64,000 nt of DNA from Massilia sp. YIM B02443 (GCF_030411955.1 NZ_JASNRA010000003.1:1-64000); one strand, 5' to 3'; positions 9,325-18,540 are shown, counted from the stretch's first letter. Notes: generated by a model not told the origin, from the sequence alone. Numbers and translations are program-made.

Positions 9325-10623
9325 ATGTCTTCACACCCGACTACCTTGCCCGACTGGCTGGCCCTGCTCGAGTCGCGCCATGCCGAAACCCATATCGACA
9401 TGGGCCTCGACCGCGTGCGCGCCGTCAAGGAGCGCCTGCAACTCGCCTTCACCTGCCCGGTGATCATGGTGGCCGGCACCAACGGCAAGGGCTCGACCTG
9501 CGCCATGCTGGAGTCGGTGCTGCTGCAATCCGGCTACCGCGTCGGCCTGTACATCAAGCCGCACTTCCTCGACTTTAACGAGCGCGCCCGCATCAACGGC
9601 GAGATGGCCTCGAACGAGGTGCTGGTCGAGGCATTCAATGCGGTGGAAGCCGCGCGTGGCGACGTCTCGCTGACGTACTTCGAATTCACCACGCTGGCGA
9701 TCGCCCACCTGCTGTCGAAAAGCGAGATCGACGTCGCCATCCTCGAAGTCGGCCTGGGCGGACGCCTGGACGCCGTCAACGTGATCGACGCCGACGTCTC
9801 CATCGTCACCAGCATCGACATCGACCACACCGCCTACCTGGGCGACACGCGCGAGGAAATCGGCTTCGAGAAAGCCGGCATTTTCCGCGCGGGAAAGACC
9901 GCGATCTGCAGCGACCCGGTGCCGCCACAATCGCTGATCAAGCACGCCGAGGATATTGGCGCCGACCTGTGGCTGATCGGCCGCGACTTCAATTACCAGG
10001 GCGACCAGCAGCAGTGGAGCTACGGCGGGCGCGGCATGCGCCGCAATTCGCTGGCCTATCCGGCCCTGCGCGGCGCCAACCAGCTGCTGAACGCCTCGGC
10101 CGCGCTGGCGGCGCTGGAAGCGCTGCGCATGCAATTGCCGTGCGGCGCACAGGAAACCCGCGCCGGACTGGCCATGGTCGAGCTGCCGGGCCGCTTCCAG
10201 GTGCTGGCCGGCCGTCCGACCCAGGTGCTGGACGTGGCGCACAACCCGCACGCCGCCGCCACCCTGGCGCAGAACCTCGGCAACATGGGCTTCCACCGCT
10301 TTACCTACGCCGTGTTCGGCATCATGGACGACAAGGACATCGACGGCGTGATCGCGCCGATGGCCGGCCTGGTCGACCACTGGTGTGTGACCAAACTGGA
10401 TTCGCCGCGCTCGGCCGAGCCCGCCGCGCTGGCGGACAAGCTGGCTGCACTGCAGCCGGCCGGCGCCAAGGAAGGCGACTTTTCGGTCACCGCCTTCGCC
10501 ACTCCCGCCGATGCCTACGCGAATGCGCTGAGCCGGGCAGGGGAGAATGATAGAATTGTGGTCTTTGGCTCGTTCTACACGGTCGCCGGCGTCATGGCGG
10601 CGCGCAAATCTTCCTTACATTGA
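9325..10623 (+). CDS. folC: Bifunctional folylpolyglutamate/dihydrofolate synthase
   Basis: FolC adds L-glutamate to dihydropteroate and to reduced folates in an ATP-dependent reaction. The 432-residue protein has the Mur-ligase-type P-loop VAGTNGKGSTCAM near residue 50. It also has the family motifs EVGLGGRLDAVNV and DVAHNPHAAATLAQNL. It sits 96 bases after accD and ends 12 bases before the SPOR protein gene. Confidence 0.96.
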   Translation: MSSHPTTLPDWLALLESRHAETHIDMGLDRVRAVKERLQLAFTCPVIMVAGTNGKGSTCAMLESVLLQSGYRVGLYIKPHFLDFNERARINGEMASNEVLVEAFNAVEAARGDVSLTYFEFTTLAIAHLLSKSEIDVAILEVGLGGRLDAVNVIDADVSIVTSIDIDHTAYLGDTREEIGFEKAGIFRAGKTAICSDPVPPQSLIKHAEDIGADLWLIGRDFNYQGDQQQWSYGGRGMRRNSLAYPALRGANQLLNASAALAALEALRMQLPCGAQETRAGLAMVELPGRFQVLAGRPTQVLDVAHNPHAAATLAQNLGNMGFHRFTYAVFGIMDDKDIDGVIAPMAGLVDHWCVTKLDSPRSAEPAALADKLAALQPAGAKEGDFSVTAFATPADAYANALSRAGENDRIVVFGSFYTVAGVMAARKSSLH

Positions 10624-10635
10624 TACCTGAATCGC

Positions 10636-11640
10636 ATGGGCTTGTTCTCGTTCGGCAATAAAAACAAGCAAGAAACTGTCCGGGACAGCGGCCACTTCGT
10701 CAAGGACGACGACTCCGCCTATACCGAGCGCGCCCGTTCCAAGCGCGCGACCCACGCCGGCGACGGCGGGCAGCGCTCCAGCCGCGGCGACCCGATGCTG
10801 CCGGAAAAGAAACGCGCCCGGCGGCGCCTGGTCGGCGCCATTGCGCTGACCCTGGCCGCCATCGTGGCGCTGCCGATGCTGCTCGATTCCGAGCCGCGGC
10901 CGCTGGCCACCGATATCGCGATCAACATCCCGGACAAGGAAAAAGCGGCCCCGCTGCCGGTGCCGTCCGAGCAGGTCGCACCGTCGGCCAGCGTCGACAG
11001 CGACGAAGAGATCATCGACCCGTCGGCCGCCGCAGGCGACGAGCCGGCGCCGGCCGCACCGCCACCGCCGTCCGCGCCTGCCGCACGCTCGTCCACTACT
11101 CCAGCACCGTCGACCGCGCCGGCCGCCGGCGATCCGCCGCCGCTGCGCACGCTCGACCTCGACAAGCCTGCCGCGGCGCCAAAGCCGGAACCGAAACCGG
11201 AAGCCGTGAAGCCCGAACCGGTGCGCAAGCCCGAGCCGGAAAAACGCGAAGAGAAAAAGCCGGTCAAGGTGGCTGAATCGAAGCCGGCCGAGGCCCACCC
11301 AAAGGCCGAGAAAGTGGTCGAAAAAGCCGCCGAAAAGCCAGCCCGCCAGGACGACGCCGCACGCGCCATCGCGATCCTCGAAGGCAAGCCGTCGGCCCCG
11401 CCGCCGGCGGCTTCGACTGGCCCGTCGCCACGCTACGTGGTACAGGTGGCGGCCCTTGCCAGCCAGGAAAAAGTGCAGGAACTGCAGGAGCGCCTGCGCG
11501 CCGCCGGCGTGTCGTCGTTCACCCAGAAGTCCGGCGAATTGATCCGCGTGCGCGTGGGCCCGTTCAGCAAGGACGAAGCGGAGAAGGTGCGCGCCAAGCT
11601 GGGCGGCATGGGCCTGTCCGGCTCGATGGTGCCGTTGTAA
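10636..11640 (+). CDS. SPOR-domain cell division protein (DedD-like)
   Basis: A 334-residue bitopic inner-membrane protein. A basic cytoplasmic N-terminus is followed by one membrane segment near 57-77 (LVGAIALTLAAIVALPMLL). Then come a long Pro/Ala/Lys/Glu-rich periplasmic linker and a C-terminal SPOR domain (about 253-334, RYVVQVAALASQEKVQEL). SPOR domains bind denuded glycan strands at the septum. The place between folC and cvpA is that of DedD in proteobacteria. Confidence 0.88.
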   Translation: MGLFSFGNKNKQETVRDSGHFVKDDDSAYTERARSKRATHAGDGGQRSSRGDPMLPEKKRARRRLVGAIALTLAAIVALPMLLDSEPRPLATDIAINIPDKEKAAPLPVPSEQVAPSASVDSDEEIIDPSAAAGDEPAPAAPPPPSAPAARSSTTPAPSTAPAAGDPPPLRTLDLDKPAAAPKPEPKPEAVKPEPVRKPEPEKREEKKPVKVAESKPAEAHPKAEKVVEKAAEKPARQDDAARAIAILEGKPSAPPPAASTGPSPRYVVQVAALASQEKVQELQERLRAAGVSSFTQKSGELIRVRVGPFSKDEAEKVRAKLGGMGLSGSMVPL

Positions 11641-11655
11641 GACCCGATTCGCGGC

Positions 11656-12144
11656 GTGACGATTTTCGATTACCTGGTGCTGTTCGTGCTGATCGCTTCG
11701 GTCGTGATCAGCACGCTGCGCGGCCTGGTCAAGGAGATCCTGTCGCTGCTGGGCTGGATCGTGGCCTTCGTGGTGGCCAATGCCTACGGCGCCGCGCTGG
11801 CGCCGCTGCTGCCGGAAGTGATTCCCGGCGCCACCGCACGCCTGATCGTGGCCTTCATCGCCCTGTTCCTGGGCGTACGGATCTTGATGGGCCTGTTGTC
11901 GCTGGCGATCGGCGCGGTGGTCGAGGCCACCGGACTGAGCCTGGCGGACCGCGGCCTGGGAGGATTGTTCGGATTGGCGCGCGGCATTGTAATCGTGCTG
12001 GCCGGCGTCATATTGTGCGGGATGACGGCGATCCCGCAACAGGCGTTCTGGCGCGATGCGCTGCTGTCGCCGATCGCGGAAAGCGGCGCCTGCACCGTCA
12101 AGCCGTTCCTGCCCGCTGCCTTGGCGCAGCACGTGAATTATTGA
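11656..12144 (+). CDS. cvpA: CvpA family membrane protein
   Basis: A 162-residue inner-membrane protein with four predicted helices, starting at GTG (MTIFDYLVLFVLIASVVIST). The GLVKEILSLLGWI and RGLGGLFGLARGIV stretches match the CvpA/colicin V production family. It is located directly before purF, as in E. coli. Its biochemical role is not settled. It is separated from the upstream SPOR gene by 15 bases. Confidence 0.92.
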   Translation: MTIFDYLVLFVLIASVVISTLRGLVKEILSLLGWIVAFVVANAYGAALAPLLPEVIPGATARLIVAFIALFLGVRILMGLLSLAIGAVVEATGLSLADRGLGGLFGLARGIVIVLAGVILCGMTAIPQQAFWRDALLSPIAESGACTVKPFLPAALAQHVNY

Positions 12145-12223
12145 ATGTCCCCCAATTGAACGTCTGGAACATTCAGGTTTGAACTTTTTTGTAATCAAGT
12201 AGTCCAGCTTTTAGGAGCACACC

Positions 12224-13744
12224 ATGTGTGGCATCGTCGGCGTCGTCTCGCATTCTCCCGTCAATCAGCTGTTGTATGACGCATTGCTGCTGTTGCAGCA
12301 CCGCGGCCAGGACGCAGCGGGCATTGCGACCAATCACAGCAGCATGTTCTCGATGTTCAAGGCCAACGGCCTGGTGCGCGACGTGTTCCGCACCCGGAAC
12401 ATGCGTTCGCTGAATGGCAATACCGGTATCGGCCACTGCCGCTACCCGACCGCCGGCTCGTCGAGCGAGGAAGAAGCGCAGCCGTTCTACGTCAACGCGC
12501 CGTTCGGCATCACCCTGGCCCACAACGGCAATCTGACCAACCAGGCCCAGCTGAAGGACGAGCTGTTCCACAACGACCGCCGCCACATCAACACCAGTTC
12601 GGACTCCGAGGTGCTGCTCAACGTGCTGGCGCACGAGATCCAGGAAGCGGCCGACGGCTATTCGCTCAATGCCGACGCCGTGTTCAAGGCGGTGGCCAAG
12701 GTGCACAAGCGCGTGCGCGGCGCCTACGCGGTGGTGGCGCAGATCGCCGGCCACGGCATGCTGGCGTTCCGCGATCCGTTCGGCATCCGTCCGCTGTGCT
12801 TGGGCGTCAATGAAACCGAGCAGGGTACCGAATACCTGGTGGCGAGCGAGTCGGTGGCGCTGGAAGGCCTGGGCTTCCGCTTCGTGCGCGACATCGCGCC
12901 GGGCGAGGCGATCTTCATCGACAACGACAAGAAACTGCATGAGCGCCAGTGCGCCGAGAACCCGTCGCTCAATCCCTGCGCCTTCGAATTCGTGTACCTG
13001 GCGCGTCCCGATTCCGTGATCGACGGCGCTTCGGTGTACGCGACCCGCCTGCGCATGGGCGAATACCTGGCCGACAAGGTGCGCTCGGAAATTCCGGTCG
13101 ACGAGATCGACGTCGTGATGCCGATCCCGGATTCGTCGCGCCCGGCCGCGATCCAGCTGGCGCTGAAGCTCGGCGTGGAATATCGCGAAGGCTTCATCAA
13201 GAACCGCTACATCGGCCGTACCTTCATCATGCCGGGTCAGGGCATGCGCAAGAAGTCGGTGCGCCAGAAGCTGAACGCGATCAGCTCGGAGTTCAAGGAC
13301 AAGAACGTGCTGCTGGTCGACGACTCGATCGTGCGCGGCACCACCAGCCGCGAGATCGTGCAGATGGCGCGCGAAGCCGGCGCCCGCAAGGTGTTCTTCG
13401 CCTCGGCCGCGCCGCCGGTGCTGTACCCGAACGTGTACGGCATCGACATGCCGACGCGCGACGAGCTGATCGCCCACGGCCGCACCACGGAAGAGGTGTG
13501 CCGCGAGATCACCGCCGACCGCGTGGTGTACCAGGACGTCGACGCCCTCAAGCGCGCGATCTCGGACGTCAATCCGGAACTCAAGAACTTCGAGGCATCG
13601 TGCTTCGACGGCATCTATGTGACCGGCGACGTGACCCCGGAATACCTGGATCGCCAGGAATCGGCGCGCCACGGCAGCGGCAAGTCGGACGAGGACAAGG
13701 TGCGTACCCAACTGAACCTGAACCCGCCGGTGGCCGCGGAGTAA
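12224..13744 (+). CDS. purF: Amidophosphoribosyltransferase
   Basis: PurF makes 5-phosphoribosylamine from PRPP and glutamine, the first committed step of purine synthesis. The N-terminal nucleophile Cys2 follows Met directly (CGIVGVV), so there is no propeptide. The glutaminase domain (HRGQDAAGI, HNGNLTN) is followed by a phosphoribosyltransferase domain with VLLVDDSIVRGTTSREI. Length 506 residues is normal. The start is preceded by TTTTAGGAGCACACC. Confidence 0.98.
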   Translation: MCGIVGVVSHSPVNQLLYDALLLLQHRGQDAAGIATNHSSMFSMFKANGLVRDVFRTRNMRSLNGNTGIGHCRYPTAGSSSEEEAQPFYVNAPFGITLAHNGNLTNQAQLKDELFHNDRRHINTSSDSEVLLNVLAHEIQEAADGYSLNADAVFKAVAKVHKRVRGAYAVVAQIAGHGMLAFRDPFGIRPLCLGVNETEQGTEYLVASESVALEGLGFRFVRDIAPGEAIFIDNDKKLHERQCAENPSLNPCAFEFVYLARPDSVIDGASVYATRLRMGEYLADKVRSEIPVDEIDVVMPIPDSSRPAAIQLALKLGVEYREGFIKNRYIGRTFIMPGQGMRKKSVRQKLNAISSEFKDKNVLLVDDSIVRGTTSREIVQMAREAGARKVFFASAAPPVLYPNVYGIDMPTRDELIAHGRTTEEVCREITADRVVYQDVDALKRAISDVNPELKNFEASCFDGIYVTGDVTPEYLDRQESARHGSGKSDEDKVRTQLNLNPPVAAE

Positions 13745-13760
13745 AGAGGGAGTAAAACGC

Positions 13761-15002
13761 ATGGCTGAGTCGAAAAGCTACGGCTTCACCACCACCATCC
13801 TGCACAACGACCGGCGCAAGGCGATCGAGCAGGGCTCGCTGCACAAGCCGATCCATACTTCGGTCGCGTTCGGCTATGGCGATGCGCGCCAGCTGGCGTC
13901 GGTGTTCCAGGGCAAGGAGCCGGGCTTCCGCTACGGCCGCCAGGGCAACCCGACCGTCGCCGCGCTGGAAGACAAGATCAGCAAGATGGAAGGCGGCGTG
14001 GCCAGCCTGTGCTTCGGCACCGGCATGGCCGCGATCGGCGCGCTGTTCCAGGCGCTGCTCAAGGCCGGCGACCACATCGTCTCGTCGAGCTTCCTGTTCG
14101 GGAACACCAACAGCCTGTGGCAGACGGTGGCGGGCCAGGGCGTGGCGGTCGACTTTGTCGACGCTACCGACGTGCGTCATGTCGAAGCGGCATTGACGCC
14201 GGAAACGCGCATGGTGTTCGTCGAAACCATCGCCAACCCGCGCACCCAGGTCGCCGACCTGGCGCGCATCGGCCAGCTGTGCCGCGAGCGCGGCATCCTG
14301 TACGTGGTCGACAACACCATGACCACGCCCTGGCTGTTCCGTCCGAAACATGTCGGCGCCGGCCTGGTGGTCAATTCGCTGACCAAGTCGATCGGCGGCC
14401 ACGGCATCGCGCTGGGCGGCGCGCTGACCGACACCGGCCTGTTCGACTGGGCCGCGTATCCGAACATCGCCGCCAACTTCCGCAAGCAACCGGGCGCCAA
14501 CCAGGGCATGGCCCAGCTGCGCGCGAAGGCGCTGCGCGACTTCGGCGCCGCGCTCGGGCCGGAAGCGGCGCACCACATCGCGGTCGGCGCCGAGACGCTG
14601 GCGCTGCGCATGGAGCGCACCTGCGCCAATGCGCTGGCGCTGGCCACCATGCTCGAAGCCGACGAGCGCGTGGCGGCGGTGCACTATCCGGGCCTGGCCT
14701 CGCATCCGCAGCACGGCATCGTCAAGGAGCTGTTCCGTTCCGGCGGCTCGCTGCTGAGCTTTGAGCTGAAGGAGGGGATCGACTGCTTCGATTACCTGAA
14801 CCGCCTGCAGCTGGGCATCCCGGCCAGCAACCTGGGCGACACCCGCACGCTGGTGATCCCGGTGGCGCATACCATCTTCTTCGAGATGGGCGCCGAGCGC
14901 CGCGCCAGCATGGGCATTGCCGAGTCGCTGATCCGGGTCTCGGTGGGGATCGAAGACACCGATGACCTGGTAGCAGACTTCCGCCAGGCGATGGATGCGT
15001 AA
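13761..15002 (+). CDS. metZ: O-succinylhomoserine sulfhydrylase
   Basis: A 413-residue Cys/Met-metabolism PLP enzyme that makes homocysteine from O-succinylhomoserine and sulfide. The PLP lysine is about K209 in NSLTKSIGGHG, and FRYGRQGNPTVAALE is the family substrate loop. The purF-metZ pairing is typical of Pseudomonas and Burkholderiales, which favours MetZ over cystathionine gamma-synthase. It starts 16 bases after purF with GAGGGAG upstream, and a terminator follows. Confidence 0.93.
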   Translation: MAESKSYGFTTTILHNDRRKAIEQGSLHKPIHTSVAFGYGDARQLASVFQGKEPGFRYGRQGNPTVAALEDKISKMEGGVASLCFGTGMAAIGALFQALLKAGDHIVSSSFLFGNTNSLWQTVAGQGVAVDFVDATDVRHVEAALTPETRMVFVETIANPRTQVADLARIGQLCRERGILYVVDNTMTTPWLFRPKHVGAGLVVNSLTKSIGGHGIALGGALTDTGLFDWAAYPNIAANFRKQPGANQGMAQLRAKALRDFGAALGPEAAHHIAVGAETLALRMERTCANALALATMLEADERVAAVHYPGLASHPQHGIVKELFRSGGSLLSFELKEGIDCFDYLNRLQLGIPASNLGDTRTLVIPVAHTIFFEMGAERRASMGIAESLIRVSVGIEDTDDLVADFRQAMDA

Positions 15003-15035
15003 AGTGGCGTAAAGCTGCGTAAAACATCGCTTATC

Positions 15036-15066
15036 AAGGCCGGCTGCATGCCGGCCTTGTCATTTT
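15036..15066 (+). terminator. Intrinsic terminator after metZ
   Basis: A nine-base stem AAGGCCGGC/GCCGGCCTT with loop TGCAT is followed by GTCATTTTTG. It closes the accD-metZ block. Confidence 0.75.
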
Positions 15067-15133
15067 TGCGGTTGAGCCCAGCCGTAAAAGGGGGCTATCA
15101 TGGGGCGGTCATCTGTTCACCAAATGCTCCTCC

Positions 15134-15862
15134 ATGAAACGATTCCTGTTCTGTCTGTCCCTCCTCGTCAGCGGCGCTGTCTGTGCCGGCGAGCTCGAGG
15201 ACGCCACCGCCCTGTTCGACAAGAAGGACTACGCCGGCGCGCTGAAAATCTATACCAAGCTGGCCGACGCCGGCAATCCGCAGGCCCAGCAGCTGCTGGC
15301 GCAGATGTACTGGTATGGCGAGGCGGGCCAGGTCGACGAGGCGAAGGCCAAGGCATTGTTCGAGAAGTCGGCGGCCAAAGGCAACAAGATCGCCAAGGCC
15401 TCATTGGGCGTGATGCAGCAGCGTGTCGAGCGGCGCGCCGACATCGATTACTGGATCAAGGGCTATGACGGTTCGGAACTGAAGTCAGGCGAGTACCACT
15501 GCCCGGCGCCGCGCATTCCGTCGGTATCGAAGATCAACGAAGAGATCGAGCGCGTGGGTGCGGCGGTGACGAACTGGCAGAACTGCTACAACAAGATGGT
15601 GACCCACCTGAACGAAGTGTCGCCGTTGTCCAGGCAGATTCCGGAGGATATCGCGCGCCTGATGAGCAAGCAGGAAACCGAAGCCTCGCATGCGCACCTG
15701 GAGCGGGTGCGCCTGAACATCGCGGAGGAGGCGAAAGTGAATTCGAAGCTGATCATGGCCGATTTCGCTGCATGGCGCAGCGCGACCGAGACGTATATCG
15801 ATCAGCACAATGCAACGGTCAAGAAGGCCAAGAGCGAGCGCAGTTTCGACGACCGGCGCTGA
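15134..15862 (+). CDS. Exported Sel1/TPR-repeat protein
   Basis: A 242-residue protein with a signal peptide (MKRFLFCLSLLVSGAVCAG). Sel1-like repeats cover about residues 25-105 (for example NPQAQQLLAQMYWYGEAG). The rest is a helical, charged region with no recognised domain. Sel1 repeats mediate protein contacts in the periplasm. The gene stands alone, convergent with lexA, and no function can be assigned. Confidence 0.8.
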   Translation: MKRFLFCLSLLVSGAVCAGELEDATALFDKKDYAGALKIYTKLADAGNPQAQQLLAQMYWYGEAGQVDEAKAKALFEKSAAKGNKIAKASLGVMQQRVERRADIDYWIKGYDGSELKSGEYHCPAPRIPSVSKINEEIERVGAAVTNWQNCYNKMVTHLNEVSPLSRQIPEDIARLMSKQETEASHAHLERVRLNIAEEAKVNSKLIMADFAAWRSATETYIDQHNATVKKAKSERSFDDRR

Positions 15863-15900
15863 TGCCGGTGGTGATGCCGATGTGAGCGGCACAAAGAACA

Positions 15901-15922
15901 GCGGCGGCCATCGGGCCGCCGC
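15901..15922 (-). terminator. Hairpin between Sel1-repeat gene and lexA
   Basis: A nine-base GC stem GCGGCGGCC/GGCCGCCGC with loop ATCG lies between the two convergent stop codons. On the minus strand it is followed by TGTTCTTTG, a poor U tract, so termination of lexA transcripts is only tentative. Confidence 0.4.
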
Positions 15923-15929
15923 AAAAAAT

Positions 15930-16559
15930 TCAGTTCCAGCTGCGCATCAGCCCCACCGCCAGGCCTTCGAGCGCGAACTCTTCATCCGGCGTCACCTGGA
16001 TCACCTTGAAGTCGGGATTTTCCGGCAGCAGCTCGACCAGCTCGCCGGTCTTGCGATAGCGCTTGACGGTGACTTCCTCGCCCAGGCGCGCCACCACGAT
16101 CTGGCCATTCTTGGCACTGTCGATCTTCTTCACGGCCAAAAAGTCGCCATCCATGATGCCGGCGTCACGCATCGACCAGCCTTTTACCTTGAGCAAAAAG
16201 TCGGGGCGCGCCGCGAACATGGCGGTATCGACGTTGTAGGTGGCTTCGACGTGTTCCTGCGCCAGGATCGGATTACCGGCGGCGACGCGGCCGACCAGCG
16301 GCAGCATCATCATCGACGGTGGCGGCATCGGGATCTGTTCGACGCTGGCGCCGACCAGGCGGATGCCGCGCGAGGTACCCGGTGCGATTTCGATGGCGCC
16401 CTTGCGCGCCAGCGCTTGCAGGTGTTCTTCGGCGGCATTCGCCGAGCGGAAGCCCAGTTCGGCCGCGATTTCGGCCCGGGTTGGAGGAAACCCGGTGTTC
16501 TCGATCGCTTCCTTGATCAGGTTAAGGATCTGTTCTTGCCTTGCAGTGAGCTTGAGCAT
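15930..16559 (-). CDS. lexA: SOS regulon repressor LexA
   Basis: LexA represses DNA-damage genes and self-cleaves when RecA filaments form. In this 209-residue protein the winged HTH covers residues 1-70 ([15 protein letters not shown]). The Ala94-Gly95 cleavage site is in RVAAGNP. The Ser129 ([13 protein letters not shown]) and Lys166 (EVTVKRYRK) dyad is intact. The gene has its own SOS box 35 bases upstream of the start, so it should be autoregulated. Confidence 0.98.
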   Translation of the reverse strand: MLKLTARQEQILNLIKEAIENTGFPPTRAEIAAELGFRSANAAEEHLQALARKGAIEIAPGTSRGIRLVGASVEQIPMPPPSMMMLPLVGRVAAGNPILAQEHVEATYNVDTAMFAARPDFLLKVKGWSMRDAGIMDGDFLAVKKIDSAKNGQIVVARLGEEVTVKRYRKTGELVELLPENPDFKVIQVTPDEEFALEGLAVGLMRSWN

Positions 16560-16593
16560 AAATGTAATACAGCAACCGGTTATGAGAGGTAGA

Positions 16594-16609
16594 CTGTATT
16601 TTTGTACAG
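16594..16609 (-). promoter_or_regulatory. LexA binding site (SOS box)
   Basis: CTGTATTTTTGTACAG matches the classical CTGT-N8-ACAG operator and is extended to a palindrome by flanking A and T. It lies 35-50 bases upstream of the lexA start codon. Confidence 0.92.
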
Positions 16610-16742
16610 TATTCTGCTACGCGCAAGGGATATTCGAAAAAAAAGCCTTAAAAATACCCAGACAGTGCTTTTCTTCGCAAAAGATCGAAGAATGCCCCGT
16701 CCGGGTGCTACGGCAGTCAGCCGATGGCTGGCAGCCCCGGGC

Positions 16743-16964
16743 TCAATAGCAGTCGTAGACGTCGACCGTGTCGCTGAACGAAGTCTCGGTGCCGTATTTG
16801 AACCAGAGACCCTTGCAGGTATAGAAAGCGTGGCCAACCACCGTGGTGAAGGTGGCGTCAGAATAGTAGAGGATAGTGAATCCTTGTGGTGGTCCTGCAG
16901 TGACGCTGACGGGGGCGCCGAACAGGGTGGCGACGACGGCAAGGGCTGCGAGTTGGCGTTTCAT
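16743..16964 (-). CDS. Small exported protein, DUF6289-like, copy 1
   Basis: A 73-residue protein with a signal peptide (MKRQLAALAVVATLFGAPVSVTAG) and a mature part of about 49 residues. The core pattern YYSDATFTTVVGHAFYTC, then W.KYGT and a final CY, gives two cysteines that could form a disulfide. The layout matches small secreted proteins I know as DUF6289 (from memory). ATG 16964 follows GAGGACAACGCC; the longer frame to 17027 lacks such support. It is paralogous to the next gene upstream. Function unknown. Confidence 0.72.
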   Translation of the reverse strand: MKRQLAALAVVATLFGAPVSVTAGPPQGFTILYYSDATFTTVVGHAFYTCKGLWFKYGTETSFSDTVDVYDCY

Positions 16965-17008
16965 GGCGTTGTCCTCGATGTGGTGAGCGAAGTGGAAGTC
17001 AGCGGCTG

Positions 17009-17242
17009 TTAATCCCCGACAGGGCATTCATACTCGTACTTGGTCTCGGGATACTGGGTTTTTTCACCCCAGAATATGGTCCAGTTGTTGCGGCAGTCGC
17101 GGTGGCCTTCGCCGACCACGGCAGTGTGGGCCAGGTCGGAGTAGAAGATGAACGTGATGGCGTATTTCGGAAGCGCATTGGCCACGGTGGCGGCAGTGGC
17201 AAGGACGGCAGCGACGGCGACGAGAGCGAACTTGAGTTTCAT
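17009..17242 (-). CDS. Small exported protein, DUF6289-like, copy 2
   Basis: A 77-residue protein with a signal peptide (MKLKFALVAVAAVLATAATVANA). The mature pattern FYSDLAHTAVVGEGHRDC, then WGEKTQYPETKYEYECPVG, parallels copy 1. It has the same cysteine spacing idea and the YSD...VVG core. GAGGACCCATCA precedes ATG. The two genes are 44 bases apart on the same strand and probably form a bicistron created by duplication. The lexA SOS box lies downstream of both, so nothing indicates SOS control. Confidence 0.72.
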   Translation of the reverse strand: MKLKFALVAVAAVLATAATVANALPKYAITFIFYSDLAHTAVVGEGHRDCRNNWTIFWGEKTQYPETKYEYECPVGD

Positions 17243-17374
17243 TGATGGGTCCTCGGGAAGAGTCGTTAACGAAACAAAGAAACATCGAAAGCCTGCGTTG
17301 TTCTAAAGTAACGAAGTAGCTAGCGGACAAATCATATGCCGGTTCGCCCGGCAGGAAAGCTGCAGGACTGCCAG

Positions 17375-17403
17375 TTGCATAACGAGTGAGCAGCGGTTAT
17401 ACT
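17375..17403 (+). promoter_or_regulatory. Sigma-70 promoter of the rpsF operon
   Basis: TTGCAT (17375-17380) and TATACT (17398-17403) are separated by exactly 17 bases. Transcription should start near 17410, giving a leader of about 68 bases before rpsF. Confidence 0.75.
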
Positions 17404-17418
17404 CGAGGGCTTTCCCTT

Positions 17419-17446
17419 CCCACACTCGTCTTGACGCCGAGGTGGG
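17419..17446 (+). promoter_or_regulatory. Candidate S6:S18 autoregulatory leader hairpin
   Basis: CCCAC, a bulged A and CTCG pair with CGAG and GTGGG around the loop TCTTGACGC. It lies in the rpsF 5' leader and has a GCCGAGGTGGG stretch that recalls the CCG-containing S6:S18 binding motif of rpsF leaders. The hairpin is seen directly; the regulatory role is inferred from the known leader class. Confidence 0.4.
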
Positions 17447-17477
17447 CATTTGTTTAAACGTCCTCAAGGAGTAATGC

Positions 17478-17870
17478 ATGCGTCATTATGAAATCGTTTT
17501 TATCGTCCACCCGGACCAGAGCGAGCAAGTTCCGGCGATGATCGAGCGTTACAAGACCACGGTCACCACCCGCGGCGGTAACATCCATCGCGTGGAAGAC
17601 TGGGGCCGTCGCCAGATGGCTTACCAGATCCAGAAGCTGCCGAAGGCACACTACATCTGCATGAACATCGAGTGCGACAACGAGACCTTGGTCGAGCTGG
17701 AAACCGCATTCAAGTTCAATGACGCCGTCCTGCGTCATCTGACCGTCAAGATGAAGAAAGCTGAAACCGCACCGTCGCCGATGATGAAGTCGGTCCAGCG
17801 CGAAGACGCAGCCAAGAGCCACCGCGCAGAAGCAGCCGCTCCTGCAGCTGCCCCGGCCGCCGCTGCCTGA
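17478..17870 (+). CDS. rpsF: 30S ribosomal protein S6
   Basis: A 130-residue S6, starting [19 protein letters not shown] with the conserved [12 protein letters not shown]. The C-terminal tail is Ala/Pro rich, common in this group. S6 binds S18 on the small-subunit platform. AAGGAGTAATGC precedes ATG. First gene of the rpsF-priB-rpsR-rplI operon. Confidence 0.98.
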   Translation: MRHYEIVFIVHPDQSEQVPAMIERYKTTVTTRGGNIHRVEDWGRRQMAYQIQKLPKAHYICMNIECDNETLVELETAFKFNDAVLRHLTVKMKKAETAPSPMMKSVQREDAAKSHRAEAAAPAAAPAAAA

Positions 17871-17921
17871 GTTTTTCCCAGGAATTCGTAGTAAGCCGTA
17901 AGCAGTAGAACCGGGTAACAG

Positions 17922-18218
17922 TTGGAACAGAATCATCTCCAGCTCGTGGCGACCATCGCCGAGCGCGACGTGTTGCGCTACACCCCGGCCGGCGTGCCGA
18001 TCGTTTCCGCTGTCCTGATGCACAGTTCGCACCAGGAAGAAGCCGGGATCGACAGGCTGGTCGAGTTCGAAGTCCCCGCGTTTGCCGCGGGCGAAATTTC
18101 GGGCAGGTTCGGGAGCGCCGAACTCGGCGCCAGCTACCGCTTCACCGGATTCCTCGCACGGAAGAACCGCAACAGCAAAGCCCTGGTGTTTCACATCATT
18201 GATTTCAGTGCCGCGTAA
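17922..18218 (+). CDS. priB: Primosomal replication protein N (PriB)
   Basis: A 98-residue single-domain OB fold related to SSB (RDVLRYTPAGVPIVSAVLMH). It takes part in PriA-dependent replication restart. The position between rpsF and rpsR is diagnostic. The start appears to be TTG 17922; no ATG or GTG fits at the expected N-terminus (EQNHLQLVATIAERDVLRY). Confidence 0.93.
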   Translation: MEQNHLQLVATIAERDVLRYTPAGVPIVSAVLMHSSHQEEAGIDRLVEFEVPAFAAGEISGRFGSAELGASYRFTGFLARKNRNSKALVFHIIDFSAA

Positions 18219-18249
18219 TCGGCAATTTTAGATATACAGGAGCCTCGAA

Positions 18250-18540
18250 ATGGCATTCGGTAAAAAGTTCGACAAAAACAAAGCTAAAGAAAAACTCAAG
18301 CGCAAGCAGCAGAACCCGCTGTTCAAGCGCAAGAAGTTCTGCCGCTTCACCGCCGCCGGCGTTGAGCAGGTGGACTACAAGGACGTCGACACCCTGAAGG
18401 ACTTCGTCCAGGAAAACGGCAAGATCATGCCAGCACGTCTGACCGGCACCAAGGCGCACTACCAGCGTCAGGTCGACACCGCCATCAAGCGCGCCCGTTA
18501 CCTGGCGCTGCTGCCGTACACCGACCTGCACAACGCTTAA
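18250..18540 (+). CDS. rpsR: 30S ribosomal protein S18
   Basis: A 96-residue S18 with a lysine-rich N-terminus and the conserved [14 protein letters not shown] and [20 protein letters not shown]. It forms a heterodimer with S6. ACAGGAGCCTCGAA precedes ATG. It is part of the rpsF operon. Confidence 0.98.
   Translation: MAFGKKFDKNKAKEKLKRKQQNPLFKRKKFCRFTAAGVEQVDYKDVDTLKDFVQENGKIMPARLTGTKAHYQRQVDTAIKRARYLALLPYTDLHNA

Noticed and set aside
12173-13762. 529-codon minus-strand frame opposite purF
   Set aside because: Antisense of purF, with no domain or ribosome binding site.
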